A DNA stretch of 64,000 nt from Massospora cicadina (lineage: Eukaryota > Entomophthoromycota > Entomophthoromycetes > Entomophthorales > Entomophthoraceae): contig JAKSZP010012154.1 in assembly GCA_022478985.1 (NCBI GenBank), positions 1-64,000 on the forward strand, written 5' to 3'. The notes under the pieces are model-generated. The model was not told the origin of the DNA and ran no database searches. It was given only the letters and a program-made list of their open reading frames with translations. This document shows positions 1-11,059 of the stretch, in pieces. The translations under genes were made by a program, and so were the position numbers. Each line of letters starts with the position of its first letter. The stretch's first letter is position 1.

Positions 1-800
1 CAAGCTAGTTTTTCAGCGGTTATGACAAGCTTCACTAAAATTAAAGCCGTCAAAATGCTCCTTCTTTCATAATTAAATGGATTTTCTAGGTCATAAAGTA
101 GGGAAATACAGAATATCCCTAATGGACAACAAGGTACTGGTCATCTCCAAAATGTCCACCCTAAATCCTACAAGATGTACAAGTTTTTTGGGGATGGTGA
201 TATATTATCGCCAGTTTATTACCCACTTTGCTGAAACCTCTGAGTCTCTAGTACATTTACTGAAGAAAGGGATACCCTTCCAGTGGAAAGAACAACAGCA
301 GACTTTTGACATGATAAACATTTCTCCCACACTCTCCAGTACTTATACATCCTAATTTTGACAAACCTTTTCGCCTCTTTTTTGATACTAGCAATATAGC
401 CATCAGAGCCATACTATTGCAGCACAATGAGAGCTTAGTAGATAATTCTATTGCCTACTATAGAAAAACCTAACTAGAGATGACTCAACTATAGAACTAT
501 GGAGTGAAAATGCTTGGCGTACTACTGGCTACTAAACATTTCTGACCTTATTTATATAGGAAACATTTCACCAAAATCTCCAATCAGGCTTCCTTACAAT
601 GGCTACAGCAAATGAAGGACCCTGATGGGAGGTTATCCCAATGGGCGTTAAAACTTCAAAAATATGGCTTTTCCATTATTCATCGATATGGGCTGATACA
701 CCAAATTGCAGATTGCCTATAACAGCTTCCCATATTAACTTTAACTTACCCTGAAGAGGATCGACTCTTTGACCTCCTAACTCAATCGCAATTATGAAAA
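1..800 (+). pseudogene. Gypsy-1 RT thumb and RNase H remnant
   Basis: Translation begins in the RT thumb with LKLKPSKCSFFH, shifts frame and continues with FLGHKV near 80. The tether then reads GMVIYYRQFITHF near 195-235, followed by a PFQW motif. RNase H follows from about 350, with LFFDTSNIAIRAI marking the first catalytic aspartate strand. LLATKHF and an IHQIADCL-like end appear near 520-720. RNase H would degrade the RNA strand of the RNA/DNA hybrid during reverse transcription. Several stops and frameshifts interrupt it, and the YxDD box lies upstream of the window. Confidence 0.8.
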
Positions 801-819
801 GATGAATCCCCAACCCTTC

Positions 820-1973
820 AAAAGGAATTAGCAAAATGATCTCCAAATCTAAGTCCAAAATGGCCAAATGTACAGACTCATGTCCCAGAAATGGTTGCCC
901 TATGTACAACCTTAAGCTCAAACTGATGTCATATTGGAAGAACATTGGCAAGTTGGCCACGATGAATTTTGGAAAACCTAACAGTGCTCAAGACTCAATG
1001 CTACTGGGAAGGAATGGTTGTTTAAATACAGGATTATTAGAGTCCTTCCTGGTATGTAAAAATTAAGCCAGACCTAATCCATGATCTCAACATCCAGTGG
1101 TTCCACCTTGCAAACCCTTCCATACTATTAACATTGATGTTGTGGGACCTCTCCCTCGAGCCTATGATGGTCATTGGTTCCTCTTTCTAGCCGTGGATCA
1201 TTTAACTAAGTGGATTAAACCTGTATCACTACCATCCACTTTGGGAAAAAATAACGCCACACCCTTATATTATTGGATTATCACCCAGCATGGGTGCCAT
1301 AACATAACTCTCTCTGATAATGGTCAAAACTTCCAATCATCGCTGGTGGATGATTTAGCTGAACTGATGGGATCCACCCAAGTATTTTCCACTACATACC
1401 ATCCTGCAACCAATGGGATGGTAGAGTGGGAGAATGGTACCCTAACTGTCACCCTCCAGAAAATGGCCATGCCTGGACCTCTTCAATGGCCTCAATATTT
1501 GCCTAGTACGTTTCTGGCCTACAGAATAAGCTATCACCAAATAATTAAGATGTCGCTCCTACAGGCTTTGTATGGAAAAAATCCCAGTTGCCTTCTAAAG
1601 TGCAGGCCATGTTGCTTCAAGTTTTACCTGATGCCCCTAAAGATATTATGAAAAGCATTGTCAATAAAATAATCTGATTCCAGGCTCTAGCTACCAAGAA
1701 TTTATTTGCTACCACTAGTAGAGAAACAAGTCAGTTAATAAAAAACATGACCCTCTGCACACCTTCCATATGGGTGACCTAGTCCTTTTCTACCACAATC
1801 GGCTGGGAGGTCATGATAACAAATTGGGCTCCAACTGTTTGGGGCCCTACAAAGTCATTTATAAGTGGAGCAACGAACACTCAATTGTAGAAGTCATTCA
1901 AGGTACTGTGGTAAATCGTATACATAGTTGTTTTATTCATCTGTTCCCCCCTACGCCAAGATCTAGAGGGTAG
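820..1973 (+). pseudogene. Gypsy-1 integrase remnant
   Basis: The N-terminal zinc-binding region (about 880-1080) is degraded. The catalytic core is open from 1097 to 1651 (184 aa) and keeps the DDE triad: D14 in INIDVVGP, D74 in TLSDNGQNF and E110 in TNGMVEWENG, with exactly 35 residues between the last two. The C-terminal part (1770-1973) reads GDLVLFYHN, then LGPYKVIYKW, and ends in FPPTPRSRG before a stop. Integrase would insert the cDNA copy into the host chromosome. The preserved triad contrasts with the mutated triads of Gypsy-2 and Gypsy-3. No chromodomain is visible. Confidence 0.88.
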
Positions 1974-2500
1974 CTGTAAGGATAGGGTAGCTGAGGGTAG
2001 TATTTCCTCCAAAGCGTACCAAAATGGATGGTATAAAATGTCCTATAGAGAGCTGATAGTGGGGAGAGCCGGGTATACTATATGTAGGTGCCAGTGAATT
2101 TCTAGAAGCTTTGGAATAGGTGATGAGGGATCTATTGTAATAAAACTGGTGATCATGATGTTGATGCTGGAGTGGAGCTCGCTAAACAGAGATTCTAGAA
2201 ATAAGAAAAAATAAGAATGAAATGGAGGTAAAACGTATCTTTATTTAGTTAAAGGAGCGGATAATTATAGGATGAGTTTGAATCCTATTTCTTTCAGGGT
2301 AACGACGTCCTCCTCTGGCAAGGACTTCAGAACCCTGACTTTGATCAGGTGGGGAATTGACAGCAGGCTTGCCTTTGACCAATTTGTTAGGTTGCAGAGA
2401 ATAGTACTCTGATGAGGAAAGAGGAATTTTTGGAGAGGTATTGGAGGTAGGGAATTCAAATTGGGCTGAGTGGGATCAGGTCAAATCCTAACAGGGGCAT
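1974..2500 (+). other. Gypsy-1 non-coding stretch between pol and 3' LTR, with putative PPT
   Basis: No coding sequence is recognisable here. The last bases before the LTR (about 2490-2500) read ACAGGGGCAT, a purine-rich stretch at the position expected for the polypurine tract that primes plus-strand synthesis. The short minus-strand ORF at 2265-2459 has no recognisable feature. Confidence 0.45.
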
Positions 2501-3060
2501 TGTCAGGATTTCTACCCAAATCAGAGATGCAGGTGATTCAGATGACAGGAATCGAATCAGAGACATCAAAGTAGCTTAAACCATTATCATAATGTTTCTG
2601 ATAAATTTTCAGCCCTCTTGACATTGGGGACAATCCTCAACTAATGAGGTCACATATTAATCAAAAAACTCCCTAATATCAGGGCTCAAATCCAATATAT
2701 TCAGCAAGCAAATCCTATTTAACTGAGGTACTAAGTCTGCTGCAGAATCCCTAATTTGTAACAATTATAGATCCTAGCTTGGACCGCTTGGAAATGGACT
2801 GGGTAACCTCCTTGATCTCCCTTATAATTTCGATTCTATGCAAATAAAGATGACTCTATTTTTCCAGTTTTAAGCTAAATAGTCTCATCTATTAAGGGAA
2901 AATTACTAGTTAGGATAAATGATTTTAAGTACGTTAACTTGAGAAAAGACTTTCCAGCTAAGGAAAGAAAATACAAAAGATCCAGCACCCAGGAACTTTG
3001 GGTTTCCTTGTCTTTAATCTTAAAAAGGGTCAAGTGGTCTAAAACCACTTGGTCCTGACA
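2501..3060 (+). repeat. Gypsy-1 3' LTR (560 bp)
   Basis: It begins TGTCAGG at 2501 and ends CCTGACA at 3060, a perfect 7-bp terminal inverted repeat with TG...CA ends. It sits directly after the polypurine-like tract. The matching 5' LTR is outside the window, so LTR identity cannot be judged. The termini match those of the short element at 49618-52684 and the start of the Gypsy-M LTR. Confidence 0.72.
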
Positions 3061-3240
3061 GAGATATACTTGACAATGTTTCTGCTAAGGATAGTCACAA
3101 GGCTTCTTTTATCATGCAAACATTTGCCAGTCTGCGCAGCCGCCCCAGCCTCTATTGCTGATTACCTGTAGGCCCTCTCTGCAGAGAGATTAAGCATAGT
3201 GCCTGAAACTTTTCTTTCATGAGACTCTAAGACCAGTTTA

Positions 3241-3256
3241 TGGCAGCGTCAGGAGG
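3241..3256 (+). other. Putative primer-binding site of Gypsy-2
   Basis: TGGCAGCGTCAGGAGG begins with TGG, as expected for a sequence complementary to the CCA 3' end of a tRNA primer. It lies 47 bp upstream of the gag-like start at 3288. The tRNA species is not identified. Confidence 0.4.
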
Positions 3257-3287
3257 CACCACCTCAGCACCACTTCAGCTTGTCCAG

Positions 3288-4250
3288 ATGATGGACGCTT
3301 TGCCTCTAAACCACTCCTTCTTGTTCATGGATCCCCTGGAAATGCGGTAAGTTCTCCCAGCCTATCTGGATTAATTCCTCCAACTCATTAACAAGTAGCC
3401 TCACCAATGACACTTAAGACGACGCTTGATCCAATCTTCTGTTGCTATCTCAAGGCCATATGTATGTCATCATATATGACCACAGCTTCTGACCTCTCAA
3501 TAAGGCAGCTAAGGTCAACACCTCTTAACTCACCAGGATGGTCTTCCAGAACTGCGCCCAGACGTCCTATCTGCAATGGCAGCCACCCGCATTGGCCACA
3601 ACTTTGAGGAGGAGATTTTTTAGACACTGAATTGGAAAGTCAAATGACCTGGTCCAATTGAAGATTACACACCTACCTCACATGAAAAATTTTTGCAGCT
3701 GCCCCGCCAAGTCAGAACTTGTATTATACCGCCCAACCATTCAGAATCTTCTGAAGTGACGCCATCCCAAAATGACCCTGCTCTGGTTAAAACTGCCCTT
3801 GAGGCCTCTTGCCCTCTTCAGAAGAGCAAAGACCCCTGCATATAATCTTCACTTTATACTTCCTGAGTTAATGCTATTTAAAGACCATTCTTGGCCTTGC
3901 TTGTTCATGCACTTCATGATGAGCTGTCATGCAAAAAGGAAGGATAGAGTTAAAGTAAAACTATGGGCCTTAAATGTCATGGGGCAGAGGAAAACTACCT
4001 AGACGCATGGGAAGAAACTAAGTTGATACTGGAAATGCACCTGAAGGTAAGCCTCACTCTTGCAGACATCACCAAGTCCTCAAAAATGTTTGAAGATCAA
4101 ACCCAGGCTCTACTCCGCCAGGGTCTCATAAATTTTGGTAATCTTTCAGTGCAATTAAGAACCTACCACACCTCACTATCTTGGGCATGTAGTGGCGCCA
4201 GTGCTCTTAACAGCTCAACGTGGAGGAGTCTGGGTCACACTGCACCCTAA
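3288..4250 (+). pseudogene. Gypsy-2 gag-like relic
   Basis: An ATG-ATG pair at 3288 follows the putative PBS. The reading frame is in pieces, and the last (3963-4250, 95 aa) contains an acidic/leucine-rich stretch and SVQLRTYHTS. The region is assigned to gag mainly by position between PBS and RT; no zinc knuckle is visible. Gag would form the virus-like particle shell. Confidence is limited because no family motif was recognised. Confidence 0.4.
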
Positions 4251-4439
4251 GGGCGAGCCTTCAGTTGTATTAGATCTCATATCTACTAGCAAGGGTGATA
4301 CAACAATAACACCCTCCAACGCACAGATATGATATTGAAAATTCCCAAGGAGTTCCATATTTCAAAAATCTTTTATAATGGAGTCACACAGCCACTGACT
4401 CTCCAAAAGAGACCATACTTCTCCTTTATAATCCAAGAC

Positions 4440-5720
4440 TGACGCCAAATTTTCTGTGGGGGCACCCTGTGTACCTGAAAACCCCCAGGCCAAGGATGCG
4501 CTTAACATATACATAAAAGATATGATGGAAAGGGGATTAATCATTCCATCTAAATCCCCATTAGTTTCTTATAATCTTATAATGACTAAAGCCAGAAAAA
4601 AATCAGACTGTGAATGGATTACAAGAAATTGAACGTGATAACTGAACCTGACCTGTATCCTACACCGCTTATGGAGAAAAATTCGCAATTGATCCATAAT
4701 AGCCAAGTCCTATAAAAACAAGAACTCATTGAGTCCTTCAAACAGGTTTCAGTAGCACCTGAACACCAGAAATACACGTCATTTAAATTTAATTTAGGGT
4801 TGTTTGAATCTGAGTTATGCATATCAAGTTAAGGACCGCCCAGCAGTTTCTTCTGTGTACAATTAACCACATGCAAGATGACCTCATAAAAAGGTGCTGT
4901 GTTACATAATGGATGACATCCTCGTTTTATCCAAGTCCAAGGAGGAGCACCTGGTGGACATTCTAAAAGGTGCTCAAGGTGATTGACCACCCCATCCCAC
5001 ATGAATTTATAAAAATGTGACTTTTATAAGGACTTGTTACTTTTTTTGGATAATGTCATATTTAGGGACATCACTGCCATTTTCCCAGACAAGTTGAAAC
5101 AGTGGAGGAATAGTCCGTCCATAAATACAGAACAGGAGTCAGAAGTTTTTAGACATGGTTAACTTACTACGCCAAATCGGCAAGAATCTTTCTAAGATGG
5201 ACTTCATCATAAACCAGAATTACTAGTCAAGTCCTGTTCCAATTGGAGATGAAGAAAAGTTTTCGTTATAGGCCATCAAGAGGCTCTTAATAACAGCCAC
5301 TAACCTAGATCATTTGGAGATGAACAAGATGTACATAGTGGAAATTGAAGACCCAATCTTTGAAATTAGAGAGTTCCTCCTGTGATGGTGGAAGATGGAG
5401 TCAATTACCTAGTAGGATATTACAGTAGGAAGATTTCAGTGGAGATGAACTATATGTTTACAATAATGAGCTCCTAGCTAATGTATCCACATTGAAGGAA
5501 TGGCATTACAACCTTATTTACGATTGACATTCCTTCACTATTTGGATGTATCATAAGTTGCTGAAATTTTGTATGAGCACAAAGCAGATGAACCAATGAC
5601 TGGCCTGCTGGCACCTCGATCTGGCCCAATGTCATTTTAAGATCAAGTACAAACCAGGTAAAAACAATGAGTTGCCCAACCCATTAAGCTGAGACCCAAA
5701 GGTTTCATTTTCTAAGGAGG
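4440..5720 (+). pseudogene. Gypsy-2 reverse transcriptase and RNase H remnant
   Basis: The RT finger region reads KDMMERGLIIPSKSPLVSYN near 4510-4570. The catalytic box at 4903-4917 reads YIMDDILVLSKS, so both aspartates survive but the aromatic residue directly before MDD is replaced. Connection and RNase H relics follow to about 5700 with many stops, including ALITATN-like and YKPGKNN-like segments. The product would copy element RNA into cDNA. Non-functional here. Confidence 0.75.
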
Positions 5721-5849
5721 AGCTCAGCACCTTTAACATCACTTTTATGCTCCCCCAAACCTGTTTGCAGTATTCAAGGATTTAACATAGATCTGATGGG
5801 CAAGATATGTGTGTCCAAACAACGCTCAACCTAAAAAGAAAAGATTGTC

Positions 5850-6740
5850 GAATTATTTAGCAGAAGGAGCGGATAACAAAAAGTATAAAAACTACTGGAA
5901 GAGGAAAACTTTTATTCACCATAAAGGCCAGGTATGAGTTCCAACTTGCAAGCTTCAGGAGGAGGTAATCAAATCTTGTCACAATTACCCTCTGGGGGAC
6001 ATCTTGGGTTTCAGAAAATAATGGAACTGCTATCAAGGAATCATTCTTGTCTGGGAATAAAGAGTACTGTAAGAGGCACATCATATGCTGCCTCAGCTGC
6101 GCCTAATTAATCCATTCTAAGAGCAAACCATTTGGGAAATCAAACCTCTGCAGTTTCCATGCTACAATGATTATCCATGAGTGTGAATTTTATCACCCGC
6201 CTCCCAATTCAAAAGCATATGACGCTATCATGATCATGGTGGATCAGTTTACCAAGTGAGTAAAGTTTTTCCCTGCACAACCAAGATAATAGTGAAAAAA
6301 TGTCAAAGATTTTCTTTCAAAGAAGTATTTTCCAGGCATGGGCTCCATGAAGAAATCGTCTTTGAAAGAGGGCCCCAGTTCATCTCCCACTTCTGGAGAC
6401 ACCTCCTCAAAAATATCAAGATTAAGCCTTGTTACTATTCAGCATACCATCCTCAATCAGACGGGCAGACTAAGAGAGTATATTAAAATGTGGAGCAGTA
6501 CCTCAGTATAACCTCACAATCTAATAAAGACGCTGGTCCAACTAGTTGAAGCTCGCCCAATTTGAATACAACAGTTCTCACTCACTCATCCACATGGATA
6601 TTGCCATTTACACCAACCATGGTTTCCACTCAAGGATTATTGATGGACACTACAAGGGATTAACCCCTCAGCCACCAATCTATTAGATGAGATGAAAGAA
6701 AGCTTTACAGTTCTACTAACTAAGTTAACAAGGTAGTGAA
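5850..6740 (+). pseudogene. Gypsy-2 integrase, two catalytic residues replaced
   Basis: The open segment 6256-6486 (76 aa) carries the classic core ending: FSRHGLHEEIVFERGPQF, SHFWRHLLKNIKIKP and YHPQSDGQTKRV. Family members normally have SDRGPQF and DGQTERV. Here the second catalytic Asp is Glu (codon 6364-6366) and the catalytic Glu is Lys (6472-6474), with the normal 35-residue spacing kept. The N-terminal zinc-binding region and first Asp lie in the frame-broken stretch 5850-6250, which includes a YDAIIMVVDQFTK-like segment. Downstream, LAQFEYNSSHS and NHGFHSRI are family-typical. Confidence 0.85.
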
Positions 6741-6779
6741 TGCCCAAAAATTTATAGTGAATACCCACAGATTGGAGCC

Positions 6780-7200
6780 CTTAAATAACAGACTGGCAAC
6801 TTTGTCATTATCAACACTAAAAACTACACATCCTTAACCCATTGCAAAATGTTTTTTCTGATTGCTATAGCCCTTTCAAAGTCTTATGCCAGGCAAACAG
6901 GTGGCTTATGAGTTAGAGTTCCCAGAGGGTCCTGAACACACCTGGTGGTACACGTGTCACAAATTATAAAATTTGAGGGTTACATGCTTGAGAATCTGGA
7001 CCTAGTAAATCCAATATCACCGGAGAGGTCAAATATTATGTAGACAGATTATAGACGCAAATATGTCACTCAGAAAGAGCTGGTATTGTATTAAATAATC
7101 AATGTACTCAATTGTGGAATCCTCCTGGAAGATAGTGACAACTGCGCCAACTACCCACAGAAGGTGGAGGAATTCTGGGAATGAAGAGGGCTTTCCTCTG
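6780..7200 (+). pseudogene. Gypsy-2 integrase C-terminus and chromodomain relic
   Basis: Across all three frames the stretch still reads as the end of a chromovirus polyprotein. EVKYYVD near 7026 corresponds to the chromodomain first strand (yLVkW). A TQLWNPPG stretch corresponds to the STWEP motif, and DNCANYPQKVEEFWE near 7137-7180 to the terminal helix. Chromodomains bind modified histone tails and target integration to heterochromatin; that is family knowledge, not shown here. At least two frameshifts are needed to read it through. Confidence 0.6.
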
Positions 7201-7210
7201 AGGGGGGTGA

Positions 7211-7580
7211 TGTGACAGTCAAAGCATTTCATGACCGCCACATTGCCTTATTATTCCCCTGTAGGATTATTAAGCCGTTACCTGAGGATCCCAAGGGCTC
7301 AGGAGATTGGAAACTGGCATATTTATGAATTTAAATGACAGTTGTAAAAGGTTACAGTTTTCTGAATAATGGAAAACCGTCAGTAATTGATTGGATAAGA
7401 ATTGAGAATAAAATCAATAATTACGATTATGAGAGAGTTTATAAAAACCTCAAGACAAACTAGGTTTTAAAATGATTCCAGAAGAGGCCAGCGATATTTT
7501 AGCAGCTTTAGAACCCGCTATACAGGCCCAACACCTGAGTGATTCACGCCAGCATCCAAACTTCCGCCCTTATATTCTTT
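7211..7580 (+). repeat. Gypsy-2 3' LTR, start clear, end unresolved
   Basis: The sequence GAGGGGGGTGA (about 7200-7210) is a good polypurine tract, directly followed by TGTGACAGTC at 7211, a typical chromovirus LTR start. I cannot fix the right end because no matching 5' LTR is recognisable, so 7580 is only a placeholder. Confidence 0.5.
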
Positions 7581-9070
7581 GACAAACGTTCAATAATTGA
7601 CTTTATCTTTTATTATTTAGATTATGTTAGATAAATCTAAATACATAACCCTCTAAATTGTATTAAGTATACTTGGGACGTTTATTTGGATAATCTATAT
7701 CAGCCAAAATGAACTACACCTAAGATCTGGACAAGGAAATCACAGCATTGTTTGCCCTCTGCCTTGAAAACCCCTGCTACTTACCATCAGCATTACACTC
7801 ATTATACTCCAGGGTCTATTTGCCAGATGTACCAACAGCCGTCAGACTAGAGGATCTCCTCCAGAGCATTATTGATATTCTGGACTATCATATGGGCATT
7901 ACTTCCAAGTTGTTTTATTGCCATGTAAAGAACCCGTCCATTACATCCACGCGATGAGGGTGCTTACAAACCATAGAAAAGCAAGAACTTGCCAAATATC
8001 GGAAATTCCATATAAATGAACAAATTTACCAATAATGCGGTGCCCTCCCCAATGGTTTACTATTGACCCCAAGCTTACTTTGGAGGCATTAGATGAAGAA
8101 AAGGAAGATATACATTATATACCATGGTCACTGATAACATCTCGATTGGATAAAAAACTTGTATCAAGTATTAGAATCTGAAATTGCTGTTAACTAGCCG
8201 AGATTTCAGCCCTGTAGTTCATATGGAGAAAAAGGACAGTATAGAAATTTCTTGACTGTAGTTGGAATGAACTACATGATGAAGTGGAGAAAATAGAAGA
8301 CAGAAGGAACAAAGAGCTACCTGCAAGTAGGCATAAACATTGTACTATGAGCCAAAATATAGCGCTGAGAAGGCATAAACAAGCTTTCTGGCCCTTCTGT
8401 CTCTAGATTTAAAACTAGTTTTAATATGAGGTCCATACCAGGACAAAGAAGTACTGTGTTATTATGAATAATCATGAAGATATGATGGAGGAAGCCACTT
8501 AAAAGACAGAAAGTGAAGCATATCCATTTTTTCTCTGTGGAGAAGCCAGTGAGATTATGATCCCTCAACTGCGTGACTGTCAAACTTGGGTGCAATTCAA
8601 GACCGCCTTAAAACAGGAGCTTAAGTGATAAAACCCTTCCAAACCAGAAACAGGACTTTATGGCAATTTTCATCAACAAATGGGAAAGTCCCTCCAGCCT
8701 CTATAAGCATTTCTATGCTAGCACTCAACCATTAGTTACTACTAATTGTATTTATATAGAGGAGGACATTAAAGAAGTTATCTCTGCCATTAAAGCCTAA
8801 CCTGACAATCAATTACATATGATAGGGCTCAAGAAGATCTTTACATGTATCTGAGAAATCAATGAGGCTCTTAATTTTTTTTTGCTGATATGTTGAATAA
8901 ATTTTTTAACTCTCAGAGGCCCCAATCATCTCACATACATGTCATTAAAACAAAGGAAACATCATTATATTCTCCTATAGAAAAGGTCATCAACACTCTA
9001 TAAAAAATGCCATAAGCAGCGTGCAATGGAGGCGTAACAATACCTGTCAGCAAAAAAGGAAGTCAGCATA
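7440..9070 (+). pseudogene. gag relic of the Gypsy-M lineage
   Basis: The best evidence is at about 8690-8880. There FYASTQPLVTTNCI, then an acidic segment, then QLHMIGLKKIFTC reproduce segments of the Gypsy-M gag on the other strand at about 20.5-20.65 kb (PLVTTNCITLDDAI and QMHMIGQKNEFTC). This is the gag core before the zinc knuckle. Upstream ORFs (7748-7957 and others) probably encode the N-terminal part. I see no collagen-like repeat in this copy. No RT follows: family X begins at 9.2 kb. Confidence 0.65.
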
Positions 9071-9202
9071 AAGAAAGATGCTTTTTTTGCTGACAATAAC
9101 ACAACCATGCCATTAATGTAATTTTTATATATAAAACTAGATGTTGGTATATCTGTATATTAGCTATAGACTTCAACACCGTTTGACCAATAATCATGAA
9201 AG

Positions 9203-11050
9203 TTTTTTTTATTTAACCGAGGTAAGCCAACCAGGGGCTGGACATTACCAATGCTCATATGAGCTAAAACTTAAAATAAAAATAAAATAAAGTTGAAATG
9301 AGACAGATGGACCACTAGAAATGACATGAAGTTCAAACATAACACACCAACTAACTCAGAAGTGAAAACCGCTATCCATCCATGATGGTGGGTGAAGGGG
9401 GATTGGGAGGCTCTTCTTCATCATCTGTTGTGGACATGTAGCATCACAAAGCTGATAGCAATGGTGTGGGCGCATCATGGGAATGGGGGTCAAGATAACA
9501 AATGGGTGCTTGCAACTCAATGTGTGCAATGAGGAGGGTGGAAATATAGTCCATAAGTGCTTTTTCTGCCTCAAGGCGTACTTTAGGTAGGGTGGCAATG
9601 GTTGCAAGGTTGTTGTGTATAATTTTAGTCTTTGGGCCAAACTTTGAAACTGCCGCAACTTTTTGAACTGTTAATTTGCTGCATGATAGTATTGGAGATG
9701 GTCTTTTTTCTGTTTTGGAAGCATGGTACTAGGTAGGATGGGAGGTGGCAGGCCCGTACCCTGTACTGCAACTGATTTTGCAATGGCTTTATGGGTTGGG
9801 TGACATTCAAGGGAGGCAACTGCCTCTTCAGCTAGTTGATGGTCACTTTTGAATGGGATGGCATCAGGGCGAAGCGCATAATGGAGCTTTGGGAATTGAG
9901 CCTCATAATCAGTATTGAGGTACTTTTCAAATGGAGGGGGCTCAGTCTATTCAGAGAAAGGGATAAGCACACCTGATTCATCAACCTCAACTAAATAATC
10001 CCATGTATTTTGGTTACATTTGATTGGGTTGTTTGCATATGAGTTATCTGTTACGTTTGGATGGGAGAATGGTTTAAAACTTACTTTAGTCCATTATGGC
10101 TCCTGATTTGTGGGTCAGGAGAAGAGGTTTGTTGATATAATTTTTGGTTTGTTGATTTAGTGGTTGCTGTGGCTACCACTTTGGGGTAGGAGGAAAGTAT
10201 AGTACACCATTTGAAAAATGTTAATGGACCAGCTATGAAGACATTGTGCATAGAGCTAGGTGTGGATGCCATGGCTTGTGAGCTGGAGGGGCAGCACCGT
10301 TTGAATGGTCCAGTTCAAAACAGGTAGGGCAAATGGTGCACCCTCCATCCACTTAAGCCAAAAAAGGATGGTCTGGGGAAGAGGGGATAATGGTGCGAGG
10401 GGGGGATTGAGAGGGCTATTTCTGTTGATACTGGACGAATAGTCATGAAGGTGCGGGGGCCTGTGAGGCAAGTGGCTCCATTGGGAACCATGAATTGTAC
10501 CATGGGATCAGAACCATTTTCCAATAATCCAGCAATAATTCTTTAACTAAAATTTTGGGTGATAGGTGGGTAAGGAGGCCTGCAAACTGAACCACAAGAG
10601 AGTTATCAGTGGGAAAGCGGGTATGAGTAGTTGGGAGGGGGGTGCCCTGGAACACCAGGATGGTAGTAGCTGCTACTGCATCCTCAGCTTCACTTGAGAA
10701 GCCAAGGTCAAAATACCCTTGAAGGGGCAGAAGTCAATGAAGCCTGCAGGCTGCATAACAGCCTGAGCTAATTTGATAATTACTTTATCTGAATAGGGGA
10801 ACAACTTGCCATATTCAACCTGAAGGCTGAATCACATGTTGCTCTGGGGGAGCACAAGGGGGCAGCGTGGCACCGCCTGGGTTTGGGTGAGATGTAAGGC
10901 TAAGTTTTTAAGTGGGACATAACGTGCTCATGAATTTGGAGGGATAGCTGATCCAGCCTGAGCACATTTCAGCAATGGCTGAAAAACATTAGGAGGTGGC
11001 GCACCACTGCCTCACGTAGGGGCAGTGGGCATTGATTACATAAACATAGG
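9203..11050 (-). mobile_element. Family X copy A: ORF1-only retroposon
   Basis: Reading on the minus strand from about 11040, the frame-broken translation gives VEYGKLFPYSDKVIIKLAQ, DFCPFKG and then SLVVQFAGLLTHLS. Next comes a segment with ICPTCFELDH, which fits C-x2-C-x4-H of a retroviral-type zinc knuckle with the last Cys lost. The C-terminal part includes HDAPTPLLSAL. The same series occurs on the plus strand at 25.6-27.3 kb (copy C). The domain order resembles ORF1 of LINE-2. The element ends in a TAAAT plus A8 tail (9203-9210 as T's) with no RT. A clear target-site duplication was not found. Confidence 0.65.
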
Positions 11051-11059
11051 AAGCTTGAA

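Larger units (their letters stand above)
1..3060 (+). mobile_element. Gypsy-1: 3' part of a Ty3/Gypsy element, cut by window edge
   Basis: The window opens inside the reverse transcriptase of a plus-strand Ty3/Gypsy element. RNase H, integrase, a non-coding 3' region, a short purine-rich tract and a 3' LTR follow in canonical Gypsy order. The 5' LTR, gag and protease lie outside the window. The frame breaks often, so this is a dead copy. Its pol resembles that of Gypsy-M at 16.4-22.7 kb: both have the FLGHKV connection motif, a YYxQFI RNase H entry motif and a similar integrase, so they probably belong to one lineage. Confidence 0.85.
3061..7580 (+). mobile_element. Gypsy-2: decayed chromovirus (Ty3/Gypsy with chromodomain)
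   Basis: A plus-strand element with a possible PBS at 3241, gag-like relic, RT, RNase H, integrase and a C-terminal chromodomain-like end, followed by a purine tract and an LTR start at 7211. The pol order and the integrase motifs are typical of chromoviruses. Only up to about 180 bp is available for a 5' LTR between the Gypsy-1 LTR end (3060) and the PBS, so its 5' LTR is truncated, displaced or interrupted by Gypsy-1. The right boundary is uncertain. Confidence 0.75.
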
